Origin: Nocardioides bruguierae
Lineage (GTDB): Bacteria > Actinomycetota > Actinomycetes > Propionibacteriales > Nocardioidaceae
DNA length: 64,000 nt
Reading direction: 5' to 3'
Assembly (NCBI RefSeq): GCF_023656415.1
Contig: NZ_JAMOIL010000012.1
Coordinates: 1 to 64,000 of the forward strand
Below are positions 1 to 7,757 of this stretch, piece after piece. The stretch's first letter is position 1, and each line of letters opens with the position of its first letter. Both the position numbers and the translations under genes were made by a program. The notes under the pieces were generated by a model. That model saw only the letters and a program-made list of their open reading frames with translations, did not search any database and was not told where the DNA came from.

Positions 1-22
1 CCAGGATCAAACTCTCCATCGA
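1..22 (-). rRNA. 16S rRNA, 5' end only
   Basis: Positions 1-17 are the reverse complement of the universal 16S start (GGAGAGTTTGATCCTGG). The gene is transcribed leftwards and continues off the left edge. The mature 5' end is placed near position 22 by analogy with E. coli, where AGAGTTTGATC begins at base 8. Only this stub is in the window. Confidence 0.93.
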
Positions 23-210
23 AAACCCACACACAGTGTGAGATGATGCAAAATCAATCACTGACAGAAAGAACCTGACAAACTTGTCAGAATCATCGTC
101 AAAGAAACCCACCCACCAACACAACCACCAACCGGCGATCATGCCGACGAGAGGGGCATAAACAAACTAATTCGTCGACTATCAATGACACACTGTTGAG
201 TTCTCAAGAA
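23..210 (-). promoter_or_regulatory. 16S rRNA leader with boxA-like element
   Basis: This is the AT-richer leader of the leftward rRNA operon. Reading the minus strand, TTGAGAACTCAACAGTGTG (about 187-205) matches the boxA-like antitermination segment common upstream of actinobacterial rRNA genes. A near-perfect inverted repeat, CTGACAA/TTGTCAG (75-90), could form part of the precursor-rRNA processing stem. No coding potential is seen; short open frames on the plus strand here are chance. Confidence 0.7.
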
Positions 211-264
211 TCACACGCACCCGGCGCATCGCGTCTCCGCTCCGCTGCCGAGGCAACCTGCAGA

Positions 265-293
265 AACTTACGGATTCGCTTTCCGAGTGTCAA
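265..293 (-). promoter_or_regulatory. rRNA operon promoter (-35/-10)
   Basis: On the minus strand TTGACA (288-293) is followed after 17 bases by TAAGTT (265-270). This is a near-consensus housekeeping sigma promoter about 250 bases before the 16S start. A weaker TAATGT -10 (397-402), without a good -35, may mark an upstream second promoter. The remaining gap up to 493 holds no gene and no convincing terminator for the eut genes, which run towards it in the same direction. Confidence 0.75.
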
Positions 294-493
294 CTCGGCG
301 CGTTTTCCGCTCGCTCCCGCTGCCGGACATGACGAACCGCTTCGTTCGAGGCTGGGCCTCCGAGGCGGCTCACCGGGCGTCCGGCGGCGAGAGAGAACAT
401 TACAGACCAGGGTGCACGACGACGAATCGGCGCGCACGTGTCAGGGAAGACGCAGGTCAGCGGCCTGCGAGCGGCTCGAGCGTCGGCGACGGC

Positions 494-1279
494 TCAGAGG
501 AGTGCCGCGTCCGCCTCAGCCTGGCCGGAGTCCACGGCCTGGGCCACGTCCTTCAGACGGACGCCGGACTCCCCCAGCTGCCGGGCACCGAGCACCAGGG
601 CCGTGAGCACCTGGGCCGCCCGCTCGTAGGTGAGTCCGTCGGGCGGGTGCACGTTGGAGATGCAGTTGCGCTCGGAGTCGCGGCGACCCACGCGCGGGTG
701 GTGGGTCAGGTACAGGCCCAGGGAGTCGGCCACGCTCAGGCCGGGGCGCTCCCCGATGACGACGACCACCGCGGTGGCGCCGAGCCGCTGGCCGACGTGG
801 TCCCCGATGCCGACTCGGGCCTGGTCCGCGAGGACCACCGGCCCCACCGACAGTCCGGCCCCGTGCAGCGCGTCGACGAGCGCCGCGGTGAGCGCCACGC
901 CGTGCTGGTCCTGGGCCCGCGCCGACAGCCCGTCCGCCAGGACGAGCACCACGTCGTGAGTGCCGGCCTCCGGTGCGGGCAGGTGCTCGAGCGTCTCCGG
1001 TCGACGGCCCAGGTCGGGACGACGCAGGTACTCCGCCCGGTCCGCCGCCGCGCTGTGGACGTGCAGAACCTCGAGACCGCGAGCGCCGAGACCGGCCTCG
1101 ATCGCCTCCGCGTCCCAGGGCAGGTGCACCGCGTCACGCGCCACCGCGTGGGCTCCGCGCAGGGCGAGCACCTCGTTGGTGGGCAGCGCGTCGCCGGCCC
1201 GACCGAGGCCGATGCGGGACCGCGTCGCGGTGCGCAGCGGCGACCAGAAGTCACCGGCCACCGGGGTCTCGCCGCTCAT
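494..1279 (-). CDS. eutC: Ethanolamine ammonia-lyase small (light) subunit
   Basis: With EutB it forms the adenosylcobalamin-dependent lyase that converts ethanolamine to acetaldehyde and ammonia. The 261-residue protein has the EutC core: an N-terminal SRIGLGRAGD segment, a DGLSARA segment, the GDHVGQ region and a C-terminal RNCISNVHPPDGL stretch before the last helix. The ATG at 1279 overlaps the eutB stop as ATGA, so the subunits are translationally coupled. No microcompartment shell gene, EutA reactivase or acetaldehyde dehydrogenase is next to it. Downstream comes only the rRNA operon. Confidence 0.95.
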   Translation of the reverse strand: MSGETPVAGDFWSPLRTATRSRIGLGRAGDALPTNEVLALRGAHAVARDAVHLPWDAEAIEAGLGARGLEVLHVHSAAADRAEYLRRPDLGRRPETLEHLPAPEAGTHDVVLVLADGLSARAQDQHGVALTAALVDALHGAGLSVGPVVLADQARVGIGDHVGQRLGATAVVVVIGERPGLSVADSLGLYLTHHPRVGRRDSERNCISNVHPPDGLTYERAAQVLTALVLGARQLGESGVRLKDVAQAVDSGQAEADAALL

Positions 1280-2685
1280 CGGCCGGCCACCAGGGCACGC
1301 AGCTGGCTCGACCCGGCGTCCAGCCGCGGCACGCGGCCGTCGTCCATGAGGCCCACGCGCTCGAGCCAGGCCTCGAACTCCGGGGCCGGCCGCAGGCCGA
1401 GGGTCTGGCGCACCTGGAGCACGTCGTGGAAGGAGAGGCTCTGGTAGCCGAGCATGAGGTCGTCGGCGCCCGGGACCGTGATCACGAAGCCGACGCCTGC
1501 GGCCGCCAGGAGCGTGAGCAGGGTGCTCATGTCGTCCGCGTCGGCCTCGGCGTGGTTGGTGTAGCAGACGTCGACGCCCATGGGCAGGCCGAGCAGGCTG
1601 CCGCAGGCGTTGTCCTCGAGCCCGGCCCGGATGATCTGCTTGCCGTCGTAGAGGTACTCCGGGCCGATGAAGCCGACGACCGTGTTGACCAGCAGCGGGT
1701 CGAACGCGCGGGCCACCGCGTAGGCGCGGACCTCCAGCGTCTGCTGGTCCACGGGGCGCCCGTCCACGCCGAGGTGGGCATCCGCGGAGAGCGCCGAGCC
1801 CTGCCCGGTCTCGAAGTACATGCACTGGGTGCCGACGGTGCCGCGGTCGAGCGCGAGGGCCGCCTGGTGCGCCTCGCCCAGCACCGCGAGGTCCACGCCG
1901 AAGCCCTTGTTCGCGGCCTCGGTGCCGGCGACCGACTGGAAGACCAGGTCGACGGGGGCGCCCTTCTCCATCAGCTCGATGGTGGTGGTGACGTGGGCCA
2001 GCACGCAGGACTGCGTCGGGATGTCGTAGCGCAGGCGGACGTCGTCGAGCAGGTGCAGCAGGTCGGCGGCGGCGCGCGGGGAGTCGGTGGCGGGGTTGAT
2101 CCCGATGACGGCGTCGCCCGCACCGAGCAGCAGGCCGTCGAGCGTGGCCGCGGCGACACCGCGGGGGTCGTCGGTCGGGTGGTTCGGCTGCAGTCGCGTC
2201 GCCAGCCGGCCCGGCAGGCCGACGGTCGAGCGGAACGCCGCCGTCACGTCGGTGGCGCGGGCGAGGGAGACCAGGTCACCGTTGCTCATCAGCTTGCTCA
2301 CCGCGGCGACCATCTCGGGGGTGAGCCCCGGGGCGAGCGCGGAGAGCCGCCGGCCGGCGTCGGGCAGGGCCGCCACCTCCAGCAGGTGGTCCCGCAGACC
2401 GCCGACGGTGAGGTGGGCGACCGGCGCGAACGCCTGCGCGTCGTGGGTGTCGAGGATGAGGCGGGTGACCTCGTCCGTCTCGTACGGCACCACCGGGGTG
2501 CTGAGGAAGGTCGTCAGGTCGATGTCGGCCAGGACCCCCTGCGCGGCCGCGCGCTCGGCGTCCGTCTCGGCGGCGCAGCCCGCCAGCTCGTCGCCCGAGC
2601 GGCGGGGGCTGGCCTTGGCCAGGACGTCGACGAGGTGGCCGAACCGGTAGGACCGGCCCGCCACCAGCGCGTGGTACGAGGTCAC
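1276..2685 (-). CDS. eutB: Ethanolamine ammonia-lyase large (heavy) subunit
   Basis: Catalytic TIM-barrel subunit of ethanolamine ammonia-lyase, 469 residues against about 453 in E. coli. Substrate-site segments are visible: RLQPNHPTDD (Arg164, Gln166), GINPAT (Asn197), FQSVAGTE (about 249-256) and MYFETGQGS (Glu292). By alignment from memory these correspond to E. coli Arg160, Gln162, Asn193 and Glu287. The start is GTG at 2685. The 111 bases to the upstream regulator gene hold a GTTTCA half-site (2720-2725) but no recognisable cobalamin riboswitch. It precedes and overlaps eutC. Confidence 0.96.
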   Translation of the reverse strand: MTSYHALVAGRSYRFGHLVDVLAKASPRRSGDELAGCAAETDAERAAAQGVLADIDLTTFLSTPVVPYETDEVTRLILDTHDAQAFAPVAHLTVGGLRDHLLEVAALPDAGRRLSALAPGLTPEMVAAVSKLMSNGDLVSLARATDVTAAFRSTVGLPGRLATRLQPNHPTDDPRGVAAATLDGLLLGAGDAVIGINPATDSPRAAADLLHLLDDVRLRYDIPTQSCVLAHVTTTIELMEKGAPVDLVFQSVAGTEAANKGFGVDLAVLGEAHQAALALDRGTVGTQCMYFETGQGSALSADAHLGVDGRPVDQQTLEVRAYAVARAFDPLLVNTVVGFIGPEYLYDGKQIIRAGLEDNACGSLLGLPMGVDVCYTNHAEADADDMSTLLTLLAAAGVGFVITVPGADDLMLGYQSLSFHDVLQVRQTLGLRPAPEFEAWLERVGLMDDGRVPRLDAGSSQLRALVAGR

Positions 2686-2796
2686 GACGTCGAGGCTAGC
2701 CCGCGGGGGTCACAGGCATGTTTCACGAGCGGTGACGTCGTCCACTGCGCCGACCTTCTCGGACCGCTCCAGGCCGAAGGCGGAGGCGCACGGGGC

Positions 2797-3462
2797 TCAG
2801 ACGGCGCTGTCGGGGAACGCGATCACCGACAGGAAGCGGATCGGCAGCTCCACCAGCTCGACCGGGCCGTGGGCGCCCTCCCCGTCCAGCTGGAGCGAGT
2901 CGCCGGGGCTCATCCGGTAGACCGAGCGGCCGTGGGCGTAGTCCATGACGCCGTCGAGCATGTAGAGGAACTCGGTGCCGGGGTGCTGGAACATCGGGAA
3001 GGTCCCCGAGCTCGCGGTCAGCGTGACCAGCAGCGACTCCAGCCGCTTGTGCTCGCCACGCAGGGAGCCGACCAGCTCGTAGAGGTGGCCCTCCTTCGAG
3101 CCCGCCCGCACGATGCTGGCCCCCGTGCCGGAGGCGACGTAGGACGCCGGGCGCTCGGACTCGGTCCCGCGCAGGAGCGAGGTGACCGGGACGTCGAGGC
3201 CCACCGCGAGCCGGGAGAGCGTCGCGAGGCTGCAGGCCGTCTGGGCGTTCTCGATCTTCGACAGCATCGCCTTGGAGATGCCGACGCGCTCGGCGGTCTC
3301 CCCCACCGACAGGCCCGTCTGCTGGCGCAGGACGCGCACGTTGCGGGCGATGGCCTCGACCAGCTCGAGCTCGTCGAGCGGCGCGGCGGGGTCACGGTCC
3401 CGAGCCGTGCCGGCCCGGTTCCGCAGCAGGTCGGACTCCGGCTGCTTCCCCTCGGTGGCCAT
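2797..3462 (-). CDS. XRE-family regulator with C-terminal cupin
   Basis: A 221-residue one-component regulator. An XRE helix-turn-helix lies at about residues 36-95 (VRVLRQQTGLSVGETAERVG, then SKAMLSKIE), followed by a cupin_2 effector fold at about 145-215 (FPMFQHPGTEFLYMLDG, MSPGDSLQLDG). Regulators of this build commonly control amine and amino-acid catabolic operons and bind a small ligand in the cupin. It sits between the amine oxidoreductase gene and eutB on the same strand, so it probably controls this block. The ATG at 3462 gives a normal N-terminus before the HTH. Its target is not proven; a shared GTTTC motif upstream of eutB and of the cupin gene is a candidate site. Confidence 0.85.
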   Translation of the reverse strand: MATEGKQPESDLLRNRAGTARDRDPAAPLDELELVEAIARNVRVLRQQTGLSVGETAERVGISKAMLSKIENAQTACSLATLSRLAVGLDVPVTSLLRGTESERPASYVASGTGASIVRAGSKEGHLYELVGSLRGEHKRLESLLVTLTASSGTFPMFQHPGTEFLYMLDGVMDYAHGRSVYRMSPGDSLQLDGEGAHGPVELVELPIRFLSVIAFPDSAV

Positions 3463-3554
3463 GGGTGAAGCATAGGAGACACCGGGTCGTGGCCGGCCCG
3501 GGCGGGGCCCACCCGCGGACGCAGCGCGCCGCCTCGTCCGTCGTGGCGCACGTC

Positions 3555-4757
3555 TCAGCGCATCTCCCCCGCACCCTTGTACGGGTACGGGCTGCGCAGC
3601 AGGTCGCCCTCGGCGAACCGGCTGAAGCGGAAGTCGGTCTCGGGGATGCGCGGGTCGGAGCTGACGCCGTCGACGACCAGGTCCGCCACCAGCCGACCCA
3701 CGGCCGGGGAGATCTTGAACCCGTGCCCGGAGAAGCCGGCGGCGACGACGAGCCCGTCCTGCGGCATCCGCGAGATGACCGGGTTCCAGTCGGGCGTGAC
3801 GTCGTAGCAGCCGGCGTAGCCGCCGGCGATGGAGGCGTCCTCCAGCCCCGGGAACCGGGTGCCGATCTTCTCCACCGCCACGTCGAGGATCTCCTCGGTC
3901 GGGCGGTTGGAGTAGTCGTCGGGATCGGCGTCGGCGAGCTCGGCCAGGTCGGAGTTGCCGAAGAGGATGTCCCCGCCGACCTCCGGCCGGACGTACTGGA
4001 GCGAGACCAGGTCGGAGAAGACCGGGACGGGCCCGAGGTCGAGGCCCGGGCTGACCATGACGATCTCCTCGCGGTGCACGCGGAGCGGCAGGTCGATGCC
4101 GAGCGGCGCGAGGAACGGGCGGGACCAGACGCCGGTGGCCACCACCACGGTGCCGCCGGCGACCCGGGTGCCGTCCGTCGTGACGGCGCCGGTGACCCGG
4201 TCCCCGTCGGTGACCAGCCCGGCCACCTCGACGCCCTGCTTGACCACGGCTCCGTGCGAGCGCGCGGCGGCCGCGAAGGCCTGCGCGGTCTGGTAGGCGT
4301 CGCCGTACCCGCCGCGCTTCTCGTGGCCGAACGCGGCGAAGGGCTCGAGGTCGGCGTGCGGCCACATCGCGGCCACCTCGCCGACGCCGATCTCGACGGT
4401 GTCGACGCCGACCGCCCGCTGGGCCGCGAGGCTGGCGCGCAGGGCGTCGACGTTGGGCTCGCCGACACCCACGACGTAGCCGGTCTGGCGGAACCCGATG
4501 TCGACGCCGAAGACCTCCTCGGCCTGCTCGAGCACCGTGAGGCTGTCGGCGGCCATCGCCGCGAGGGAGGAGACGCCGTAGTGGCACCGGACGATGCCGG
4601 AGGACTTGCCGGTCATGCCGGAGCCGACGGTGCCCTTCTCCAGCACCAGGACGTCGACGCCGCGCAGCGCCAGCTGCCAGGCCGCCGAGCAGCCCTCGAG
4701 GCCACCGCCGACGATGACGACCTCGGCGGAGGCGGGGAGCTCCGGGGACGCGGCCAC
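3555..4757 (-). CDS. FAD-dependent amine oxidoreductase (DAO / sarcosine oxidase beta-like)
   Basis: A 400-residue flavoprotein of the D-amino-acid oxidase superfamily. The dinucleotide-binding motif VVIVGGGLEG begins at residue 13 and the C-terminal DAO signature SGHGFKISPAVGRL lies near residue 365. The family oxidises secondary or tertiary amines such as sarcosine or N-methylamino acids. The GTG start is one base after the stop of the FMN-domain gene, so it is co-translated with the N-methylglutamate synthase-like set. A role in oxidising the N-methyl- or N-alkyl-glutamate made by those enzymes is therefore inferred. No other subunit of a heterotetrameric sarcosine oxidase is nearby. The substrate is unknown. 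Confidence 0.8.
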   Translation of the reverse strand: MAASPELPASAEVVIVGGGLEGCSAAWQLALRGVDVLVLEKGTVGSGMTGKSSGIVRCHYGVSSLAAMAADSLTVLEQAEEVFGVDIGFRQTGYVVGVGEPNVDALRASLAAQRAVGVDTVEIGVGEVAAMWPHADLEPFAAFGHEKRGGYGDAYQTAQAFAAAARSHGAVVKQGVEVAGLVTDGDRVTGAVTTDGTRVAGGTVVVATGVWSRPFLAPLGIDLPLRVHREEIVMVSPGLDLGPVPVFSDLVSLQYVRPEVGGDILFGNSDLAELADADPDDYSNRPTEEILDVAVEKIGTRFPGLEDASIAGGYAGCYDVTPDWNPVISRMPQDGLVVAAGFSGHGFKISPAVGRLVADLVVDGVSSDPRIPETDFRFSRFAEGDLLRSPYPYKGAGEMR

Positions 4758-4758
4758 C

Positions 4759-6099
4759 TCAGTACCCCGTCACGGGTGCGCCGGGGATCCACTCGGTGCC
4801 GGCGAGCGGCACGCGCGCCATGGCGGCCGACTCGACCGTGAGGGCCACGAGGTCCTCCGGCTCCAGGTGGGTGACGTGCGCCTTGCCGCAGGCGCGAGCG
4901 ATGGTCTGCGCCTCCAGCGTCAGGACGCGCAGGTAGTTGGCCAGGCGCCGGCCGCCCTCGACCGGGTCGAGGTTCTTCTCCAGCTCGGGGTCCTGGGTGT
5001 TGATGCCGGCCGGGTCGCGGCCGTCCTGGAAGTCGTCGTAGAAGCCGGCGGCCGAGCCGATCTTGGCGTACTCGGCCTCGTGCTTGGGCGAGTTGTCGCC
5101 GAGCGCGATCAGCGCCGCGGTGCCGATCGCCACGGCGTCCGCGCCGAGGGCCAGGGCCTTGGCGACGTCGGCGCCCGTGCGGATGCCGCCGGAGACGATC
5201 AGCTGGACGCCGTCGGGGCGGCGGTGCACGCCGAGCTCCTGCAGCGCGCGGACGGCGGGGGCGATCGCGGCCAGCGTCGGGATGCCGACGTGCTCGATGA
5301 AGACCTCCTGCGTGGCGGCCGTGCCGCCCTGCATGCCGTCGAGGACGACGACGTCCGCGCCGGAGTGCACCGCGAGCTTCACGTCGTAGTAGGGCCGCGA
5401 GGCGCCGACCTTGACGTAGATCGGCTTCTCCCAGTCGGTGATCTCACGCAGCTCGTTGATCTTGATGGCGAGGTCGTCGGGGCCCGTCCAGTCGGGGTGC
5501 CGGCACGCCGAGCGCTGGTCGATGCCCGGCGGCAGGGTGCGCATCCCGGCGACGCGGTCGGAGATCTTCTGGCCCAGCAGCATCCCGCCGCCACCGGGCT
5601 TCGCGCCCTGGCCGAGCACGACCTCGATCGCGTCGGCCTTGCGCAGGTCGTCGGGGTTCATGCCGTAGCGCGAGGGCAGGTACTGGTAGACGAGGTGCTT
5701 GGACTGGCCGCGCTCCTCGGGGGTCATGCCCCCGTCGCCGGTCGTCGTGGACGTGCCGACCTCGGAGGCGCCGCGGCCCAGGGCGTCCTTGGCGTGGCCC
5801 GAGAGGGCGCCGAAGGACATGCCGGCGATGGTGACGGGGATGTCGAGGTGCAGCGGGTACTTGGCGTTGCGGGCGCCGAGGACGACGTCGGTGCCGCAGC
5901 TCTCGCGGTAGCCCTCGAGCGGGTAGCGGCTCATCGAGGCGCCGAGGAAGAGCAGGTCGTCGAAGTGCGGCAGCGCGCGCTTGGCGCCCCACCCGCGGAT
6001 GTCGTAGAGGCCGGTCTCGGCAGCGTTGTCGATGGCGGCGATGGCGGCGCGGTCGAAGGTGGCCGACTCGCGCAGGGCCCAGCTGCTGGGGGTGCTCAT
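4759..6099 (-). CDS. FMN-binding glutamate synthase-like subunit (GlxD/MgsC type)
   Basis: A 446-residue homologue of the FMN domain of glutamate synthase. Visible features are the GMSFGALSG segment, the glycine-rich GGGGMLLGQKISDRVAG stretch, KVGASRPYYDVK, LDGMQGGTAAT, and the phosphate-binding SGGIRTGADVAKALALGADAV region of the barrel. With the two genes transcribed before it, it makes the three-subunit N-methylglutamate-synthase type complex. That complex transfers the amide or alkylamine group of a glutamine-type donor onto a 2-oxoacid. The spacing of cysteines for the 3Fe-4S cluster of full glutamate synthases is not evident. Start is ATG at 6099. Confidence 0.87.
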   Translation of the reverse strand: MSTPSSWALRESATFDRAAIAAIDNAAETGLYDIRGWGAKRALPHFDDLLFLGASMSRYPLEGYRESCGTDVVLGARNAKYPLHLDIPVTIAGMSFGALSGHAKDALGRGASEVGTSTTTGDGGMTPEERGQSKHLVYQYLPSRYGMNPDDLRKADAIEVVLGQGAKPGGGGMLLGQKISDRVAGMRTLPPGIDQRSACRHPDWTGPDDLAIKINELREITDWEKPIYVKVGASRPYYDVKLAVHSGADVVVLDGMQGGTAATQEVFIEHVGIPTLAAIAPAVRALQELGVHRRPDGVQLIVSGGIRTGADVAKALALGADAVAIGTAALIALGDNSPKHEAEYAKIGSAAGFYDDFQDGRDPAGINTQDPELEKNLDPVEGGRRLANYLRVLTLEAQTIARACGKAHVTHLEPEDLVALTVESAAMARVPLAGTEWIPGAPVTGY

Positions 6100-6120
6100 G
6101 GTGGGTGTCTCCTGCCCGGC

Positions 6121-6822
6121 TCAGTACGCCGAGACGTTGTCGGAGTGGAAGTGGTAGAGGCTGCGCGCCGATCCGTAGCGGGTGTAGGTGGCCGGGTCGT
6201 CGTCGTAGCCGGCGGCCTTGAGCAGGCCCGTGAGCTCCTCGAGGTGCTCGGGCCCCATCTCCTTGGCGACGCAGTCGGCGCCGAGGCTCGCGACCTCGCC
6301 GCGCACGTAGATCCGGGTCTCGTAGAGCGAGTCGCCGAGGCCGTGGCCGGCGTTGCCGCGCACGACGAGCCGACCGGCCTGCGCCATGAAGGCGCTGTTG
6401 TGGCCGACGTTGCCGCCGACGACGACGTCCGCGCCCTTGAGGCTGATGGCGCAGCGCGCGGAGGCGTCCCCGTGGACGACGAGGAGGCCGCCGTGCGCCG
6501 TGGCCGCGGCCGACTGCGAGGCGTTGCCGGTGACGACGACCGAGCCGCTCATCATGTTCTCGGCGACGCCGGTGCCGGCGTTGCCCTCGATGACGACCTC
6601 GGCCTGCTGGTTCATGCCGGCCGCGTAGTAGCCGACGTGGCCGGCGACGGTGACCTTGACCGGGGCGTTCAGGCCGCAGGCGACGTTGTGCGCGCCGGCG
6701 GGGCCGGTGATGACGAAGTCACCGGACAGGCCCGGGGCGTGCAGGGCGGCGTTCACCTCGCGCAGCGGGGTCTCCCCCAGGTCGTAGGTGGTGCTGGTGG
6801 TGGTGCTGGTCAGCGTGTCCAT
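6121..6822 (-). CDS. GltB C-terminal (GXGXG) domain-like subunit (GlxC/MgsB type)
   Basis: A 233-residue protein made largely of the right-handed beta-helix repeats seen at the C-terminus of glutamate synthase large subunit. Glycine-rich repeats such as GHVGYYAAG, GNAGTGVAENM, GGNVGHNSAF and GNAGHGLGDS recur about every 19-20 residues. In N-methylglutamate synthase this is the structural linker subunit between amidotransferase and FMN subunits. The ATG at 6822 overlaps the end of the amidotransferase gene by 13 bases. A Ser/Thr-rich N-terminus precedes the fold. Confidence 0.85.
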   Translation of the reverse strand: MDTLTSTTTSTTYDLGETPLREVNAALHAPGLSGDFVITGPAGAHNVACGLNAPVKVTVAGHVGYYAAGMNQQAEVVIEGNAGTGVAENMMSGSVVVTGNASQSAAATAHGGLLVVHGDASARCAISLKGADVVVGGNVGHNSAFMAQAGRLVVRGNAGHGLGDSLYETRIYVRGEVASLGADCVAKEMGPEHLEELTGLLKAAGYDDDPATYTRYGSARSLYHFHSDNVSAY

Positions 6823-7706
6823 GCGTAGACGACCTCCGGCTCGGGCTCCCAGATGCGGGCGTTCTCGACCCCGGGCAGGTCGGCGAGCGCCCGGTACTCG
6901 CTGGCCATGGCGACCCAGTCGTCGGTCTCGGCGATGACGGCCGGCTTGCAGGCGATCGCGTCGCGCAGCACCGCGAAGGAGTCGCGGTTGCTGACCAGCA
7001 GCGTGTAGAAGCCGTCCAGCGTGGTGCACAGCTCCTTGAGGGCGGTCTCCACGTCGCGGCCCTCGGCCAGCTGGTGGGCGACGAAGCGTGCGCCGACCTC
7101 GGTGTCGTTCTGGCTGTCGAACCTCACGCCGTTGCGCACCAGCTCGCGGCGCACGGTGGCGTGGTTGGAGAACGAGCCGTTGTGGACCATGCACTGGCCC
7201 GGCCCGACGGCGTAGGGGTGCGCGCCGGACGCGTCGACGGCCGACTCGGTGGCCATCCGCGTGTGGCCGACGCCCTGCCAGCCCTGCGCCTTCGCCAGGT
7301 CCCAGCCGTCGGCCAGGGCGCGCGGGTGACCGACGCCCTTGAGGACGGCGAGGTCGGCGCCGAACCCGGCGACCAGCGCGTCGGGGGCGGCGGCGCGGCA
7401 CGCGGTGAGGAGGGCGTCCTCGTCGGCCTCGGCGGAGACCAGCAGCGTCTCGCCGACGGCGAGGACGTCGGCGGGGCCGCCGAGCGCGGCGGCGACCGCG
7501 TCACCGAGGGTCGCGGCGTCCGTGCCGGTCTCCAGCAGGGAGACGGTGGTGCGGCCGGGCGGCGACATCCGCGGGTCGCCGTAGACGGCGACGCCGGCGG
7601 AGTCGGCGCCCCGGTCCTGCATCTCGCACAGCATGGTGGTGAGCAGCTCGCCGAGGCGGGGCTGCAGCTCGGGGTTGCGCAGGTGCAACCCGACGATGCC
7701 GCACAT
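6810..7706 (-). CDS. Class II glutamine amidotransferase subunit (GlxB/MgsA type)
   Basis: A 298-residue Ntn-type glutamine amidotransferase. MCGIVGLH places the nucleophile Cys2 right after the initiator Met. Further family marks are the GVGHTRMATESAV segment, the NGSFSNH loop and NDTEVGARF. It would hydrolyse the amide of glutamine or gamma-glutamyl-alkylamide and pass the amine to the FMN subunit. The ATG at 7706 has a good GAGAGGAG ribosome site. It is the first of the three synthase-like genes, 51 bases after glnT. Confidence 0.9.
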   Translation of the reverse strand: MCGIVGLHLRNPELQPRLGELLTTMLCEMQDRGADSAGVAVYGDPRMSPPGRTTVSLLETGTDAATLGDAVAAALGGPADVLAVGETLLVSAEADEDALLTACRAAAPDALVAGFGADLAVLKGVGHPRALADGWDLAKAQGWQGVGHTRMATESAVDASGAHPYAVGPGQCMVHNGSFSNHATVRRELVRNGVRFDSQNDTEVGARFVAHQLAEGRDVETALKELCTTLDGFYTLLVSNRDSFAVLRDAIACKPAVIAETDDWVAMASEYRALADLPGVENARIWEPEPEVVYAWTR

Positions 7707-7757
7707 GCGCGGCTCCTCTCGTCCGGGGGTCCGGGTCGTGGGTGGTCGGTGGGCCGC

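Noticed and set aside
196..606. Open frames on the plus strand across the rRNA leader and promoter
   Set aside because: They overlap the boxA element and promoter, and are Arg/Ser/Pro-rich without any domain.
2686..2796. Cobalamin riboswitch before eutB
   Set aside because: The gap is only 111 bases and shows no B12-box; none is found.
3555..4757. Heterotetrameric sarcosine oxidase beta subunit
   Set aside because: No alpha, gamma or delta subunit gene is adjacent, so only a general amine oxidoreductase call is justified.
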